From positions 1 to 8,689 of the forward strand of contig JAIELM010000244.1 in assembly GCA_019752975.1 (NCBI GenBank): DNA of 8,689 nt, in the 5' to 3' direction. Shown one piece after another: positions 6,122-8,689 of this stretch (its first letter is position 1; every line of letters begins with the position of its first letter). The notes under the pieces were generated by a model. It was not told the DNA's origin, did not search any database, and was given only the letters and a program-made list of their open reading frames with translations. The position numbers and the translations under genes are program-made. The stretch comes from Undibacterium sp. Its GTDB lineage: Bacteria > Pseudomonadota > Gammaproteobacteria > Burkholderiales > Burkholderiaceae_D.

Positions 6122-6592
6122 ATGCAACTCATCATCGCAGCCGTAGGTCACAAAATGCCCGCTTGGATAGAAACTGGCATGCAAGAATACCTCAAACGCA
6201 TGCCTGCCGAGTGCCGCATTCTACTCAAAGAAATTAAGCCGGTAGAACGTTCTGGCAGCAAGACTGCAGAAACGGTGATGGCATTAGAACGCGCCAAGAT
6301 CGAAGCTGTCATACCCAAAAATGCCCGCATCATTGCCTTGGATGAACACGGCAAAGATTTAAGCTCAGTCGCGCTCTCCAAGCACCTGCTTGAGTGGCAA
6401 CAGGATGGGCGTGACGTGATATTTGTCATCGGTGGTGCTGATGGACTAGACGCCCAATTCAAGGCGCAAGCCGACGCCTTGATTCGCATCTCTAGTTTAA
6501 CTTTACCGCACGGCATGGTGCGTGTACTCTTAGCAGAACAATTGTATCGAGCTTGGTCGATTACCCAGAATCATCCTTATCATCGAGTGTAA
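6122..6592 (+). CDS. rlmH: 23S rRNA (pseudouridine(1915)-N3)-methyltransferase RlmH
   Basis: The 156-residue protein matches the normal full length of RlmH, which methylates pseudouridine 1915 in helix 69 of 23S rRNA using SAM, acting as a dimer on assembled 70S ribosomes. It is a SPOUT (trefoil-knot) methyltransferase. Visible motifs are the N-terminal [16 protein letters not shown], the [13 protein letters not shown] strand-loop, the SAM-site VIGGADGLD (about 101-109) and the C-terminal knot [18 protein letters not shown] through HPYHR. The ATG has no Shine-Dalgarno. Downstream, after 118 bp with no gene, comes maf, as in many Burkholderiales. The usual upstream partners nadD and rsfS are not here: the preceding 355 bp hold only inverted-repeat elements and a hairpin, then the aminopeptidase. 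Confidence 0.97.
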   Translation: MQLIIAAVGHKMPAWIETGMQEYLKRMPAECRILLKEIKPVERSGSKTAETVMALERAKIEAVIPKNARIIALDEHGKDLSSVALSKHLLEWQQDGRDVIFVIGGADGLDAQFKAQADALIRISSLTLPHGMVRVLLAEQLYRAWSITQNHPYHRV

Positions 6593-6710
6593 GGGCTTGC
6601 TTGGTGAGGGGTTGAAAGGGATTTGCCGTGGTGATCCGCGCCTCCCCAGATGCTCGTGCAACTGACGCGTTTTTTGACTCAAGCACTCGACCGTTAATAC
6701 CCATTTCATC

Positions 6711-7325
6711 ATGTCCCAACAAAAAATCTACCTAGCCTCCAAAAGTCCACGCCGCCGCGAACTCTTGCGCCAAATTGGTATCGCTTTTGAAGTACTATTA
6801 CTGCGCGACGCGCCACCGCGTGGTCCCGATGTGACTGAGCTAGTACTCGCTGGTGAACAGCCAGAAGATTATGTCGCACGCGTGACGCAAGAAAAAGCCG
6901 CCGCAGCTTGGAGCGCTATCATGGCACGTCATTTACCAGCGCACCCAGTATTAGCCGCCGATACCACCGTCGTAATAGATCAAACCATCCTAGGCAAACC
7001 TGCCAACCAAGAACAAGCACTAGCCATGCTCAGCGCGCTGGCAGGGAAAACCCACTTAGTCTTCACCAGCATCGCCATCCAATACCACGATCAACACCTG
7101 CAGTGTACCCAACGCTCGGAAGTCAGCTTCGCCCCACTCACAGATGCCGAAATTCGCGCTTACTGCGCCACCACAGAACCGTATGACAAAGCAGGTGGTT
7201 ACGGCATACAAGGGATGGCCGCAAGATATATTTCTCACATCAATGGCAGTTATTCTGGCATCATGGGACTACCGTTATTTGAGACTGCAGAATTACTTGC
7301 ACACTTGAAAAAGCATAAAATTTAA
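6711..7325 (+). CDS. maf: Maf/YhdE-type nucleoside triphosphate pyrophosphatase
   Basis: The 204-residue protein is a full-length Maf family enzyme. It hydrolyses dTTP, UTP and modified pyrimidine triphosphates to monophosphates in the cytoplasm and is thought to keep damaged or non-canonical nucleotides out of nucleic acids. Visible motifs are LASKSPRRRELL (8-19), the catalytic Asp in LAADTTVVID (D84), LGKP (94-97), and the C-terminal EPYDKAGGYGIQG with INGSYSGIMGLPL. The AADTTVV form and the intact GSYS segment fit the YhdE (dTTP/UTP) subgroup better than YceF (m7GTP). The start has no Shine-Dalgarno. The 118-bp gap after rlmH shows no clear terminator, so the two may be co-transcribed. An intrinsic terminator follows the gene, separating it at least partly from rng. 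Confidence 0.95.
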   Translation: MSQQKIYLASKSPRRRELLRQIGIAFEVLLLRDAPPRGPDVTELVLAGEQPEDYVARVTQEKAAAAWSAIMARHLPAHPVLAADTTVVIDQTILGKPANQEQALAMLSALAGKTHLVFTSIAIQYHDQHLQCTQRSEVSFAPLTDAEIRAYCATTEPYDKAGGYGIQGMAARYISHINGSYSGIMGLPLFETAELLAHLKKHKI

Positions 7326-7370
7326 GAACAAGACCTTTCGACATAGAGACGCTGAGAAAAATATAGATAA

Positions 7371-7402
7371 GCGAAGGAAAATTAAAGTCTTCGCCGTTTT
7401 TT
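7371..7402 (+). terminator. Probable intrinsic terminator after maf
   Basis: GCGAAG (7371-7376) pairs with CTTCGC (7389-7394) around a 12-nt loop, and a run of six T (7397-7402) follows after two bases. It lies 45 bp after the maf stop and 63 bp before the rng start. The six-pair stem is modest, so read-through into rng is likely. Confidence 0.55.
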
Positions 7403-7465
7403 ATCTGTGCCTTCGTGTTGAGAGGTTTCAGGCTACACTAATTCCGACCTCAATCCACAAAAAAC

Positions 7466-8689
7466 ATGAGCGAAAATCTTTTAATCAATGTCACTCCACA
7501 AGAAACGCGCGTCGCATTAATTTTTCAAGGCGCGGTACAAGAATTACACATAGAACGTACGCTTTCACGAGGTTTGGTCGGTAATATTTATTTAGGTAAA
7601 GTGGTACGCGTCCTCCCTGGTATGCAATCGGCTTTTATCGACATCGGCTTGGAACGCGCCGCGTTTTTACATGTCGCCGACATTTTTGATGCCCGTCCAC
7701 AAAATCAAGAGGGCAATACCAATAACCTGCCGCTCACACCGATAGAAAAACTGCTCTACGATGGACAAGCGATCACGGTACAAGTGGTCAAAGACCCTAT
7801 CGGTACCAAGGGTGCTAGACTCGCCACCCAAATCTCGATCGCTGGCCGCATGCTGGTTTATTTACCGCAAGATTCACATATCGGCATTTCCCAAAAAATT
7901 GAAAATGAAGCCGAGCGTGAAGCGCTACGCCACAAAGTACAGAGCCTACAACACGAAGGCGAAAAAGGTGGATTCATCGTGCGCACTATGGCCGAAGACG
8001 CTAGCGAAGAAGATTTAAAAAGCGACATAGAATATTTACGTCGCACTTGGTCGACCATTACCAAGCTAGCCAAAACCCTGCCGCCGTGCAGTTTATTACA
8101 CCAAGATTTAAATCTGGCACAAAGAGTTTTACGCGACTTCGTCAACGAAGACACCACCAGCATACAATGCGACTCGCGTGAAAATTTCTTAATGTTAGAA
8201 GCCTTTTGCCGCACTTACACTCCATCCGTTTTACCCAAGCTCCAGCACTATACCGGCGAGCGTCCGCTGTTTGATTTATACAGCGTAGAAGAAGAAATTG
8301 AAAAAGCCTTAGGTCGCCGTGTCAATCTCAAATCGGGCGGCTATTTGATCATCGATCAAACCGAAGCCATGACCACCATCGACGTCAACACTGGCAGTTT
8401 TGTGGCCGGGCGTAATTTTGACGACACCATTTTCAAAACCAATTTAGAAGCAGCCTTAGCCATCGCGAGGCAACTAAGACTACGTAATCTAGGCGGCATC
8501 ATCATCTTAGATTTAATCGACATGGAAAGTAGTGAGCACCGGGACGCGGTATTGGCCGAGCTCAACAAAGCCTTAGCACGCGACCGCACCAAACTCTCCG
8601 TATCCAGCTTCTCCGCCCTAGGTCTAGTCGAGGTCACCAGAAAACGCACCCGCGAATCTCTATCCCACATCCTATGCGAACCCTGCCCC
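7466..8689 (+). CDS. rng: Ribonuclease G, C-terminus cut by window edge
   Basis: 408 codons are visible from the ATG at 7466 to the right edge; RNase G is normally about 485-490 residues. It is a single-strand-specific endonuclease of the RNase E/G family that matures the 16S rRNA 5' end and takes part in mRNA decay. The N-terminal S1-like domain includes GNIYLGKVVRVLPGMQSAFIDIG (39-61), and an RNase H-like and 5'-sensor region follows. The catalytic Mg2+ ligands are D306 in TTIDVNTG and D349 in IIILDLIDM. The Zn-link cysteines C404 and C407 (LCEPCP) are the last residues seen. The immediate N-terminus (MSENLLINVTPQETRVAL) and the maf-rng order favour RNase G over RNase E. There is no Shine-Dalgarno before the ATG. 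The gene begins 140 bp after maf, beyond a probable terminator. Confidence 0.96.
   Translation, partial: MSENLLINVTPQETRVALIFQGAVQELHIERTLSRGLVGNIYLGKVVRVLPGMQSAFIDIGLERAAFLHVADIFDARPQNQEGNTNNLPLTPIEKLLYDGQAITVQVVKDPIGTKGARLATQISIAGRMLVYLPQDSHIGISQKIENEAEREALRHKVQSLQHEGEKGGFIVRTMAEDASEEDLKSDIEYLRRTWSTITKLAKTLPPCSLLHQDLNLAQRVLRDFVNEDTTSIQCDSRENFLMLEAFCRTYTPSVLPKLQHYTGERPLFDLYSVEEEIEKALGRRVNLKSGGYLIIDQTEAMTTIDVNTGSFVAGRNFDDTIFKTNLEAALAIARQLRLRNLGGIIILDLIDMESSEHRDAVLAELNKALARDRTKLSVSSFSALGLVEVTRKRTRESLSHILCEPCP

Noticed and set aside
7858..8670. Minus-strand open frames inside rng (7858-8214 and 8356-8670)
   Set aside because: Both are antisense to strongly conserved RNase G sequence, including the catalytic Asp region.
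1..8689. CRISPR array, tRNA/rRNA genes, toxin-antitoxin or phage defence system
   Set aside because: I saw no regularly spaced direct repeats, cloverleaf or rRNA sequence, or defence-type protein domain on reading both strands.

Overview
The window looks like a chromosomal segment from a betaproteobacterium of the order Burkholderiales. The gene set (rlmH-maf-rng in a row, a LytS/LytTR-type two-component pair, an HDOD protein, an exported M1 aminopeptidase, a PCu(A)C copper chaperone), the moderate GC content and the style of the proteins suggest an Oxalobacteraceae-like organism. That placement is an inference from gene content, not a database result.

Layout. A partial periplasmic copper chaperone (minus strand, cut by the left edge) diverges from an HDOD-domain gene (692-1558, plus). 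Two bases after the HDOD stop lies the end of a convergent minus-strand block, read right to left: a 4-TM sensor histidine kinase (2693-3742), a LytTR response regulator (1752-2489), and a 64-residue membrane protein that overlaps the regulator by 4 bp. The kinase gene is bracketed by two related, oppositely oriented, palindromic MITE-like elements of about 143 and 111 bp (A at 2527-2669, B at 3790-3900). Element A splits the kinase from its regulator. An exported M1 zinc aminopeptidase (4063-5766, plus) diverges from the kinase.

The 355-bp gap between the aminopeptidase and rlmH is crowded with non-coding structure. It holds an inverted-repeat element (about 5795-6039) into which a second, smaller inverted-repeat element has inserted, leaving an 8-bp direct repeat (AGTGTGCA) on each side, and then a REP-like double hairpin (6057-6090). 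The housekeeping run rlmH (6122-6592), maf (6711-7325) and rng (7466 to the right edge, partial) follows, with an intrinsic terminator between maf and rng.

How the genes work together. The kinase and regulator form one phosphorelay, and the tiny membrane protein is probably co-translated with the regulator. RlmH acts on 23S rRNA, RNase G matures 16S rRNA and decays mRNA, and Maf removes non-canonical nucleotides: a ribosome and nucleotide housekeeping group. I see no phage, CRISPR, toxin-antitoxin or defence gene. The unusual content is the cluster of at least four small palindromic elements in gene control regions, the coupled membrane micro-protein, and a copper chaperone lacking one expected methionine. 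Most starts in the window also lack a recognisable Shine-Dalgarno sequence.
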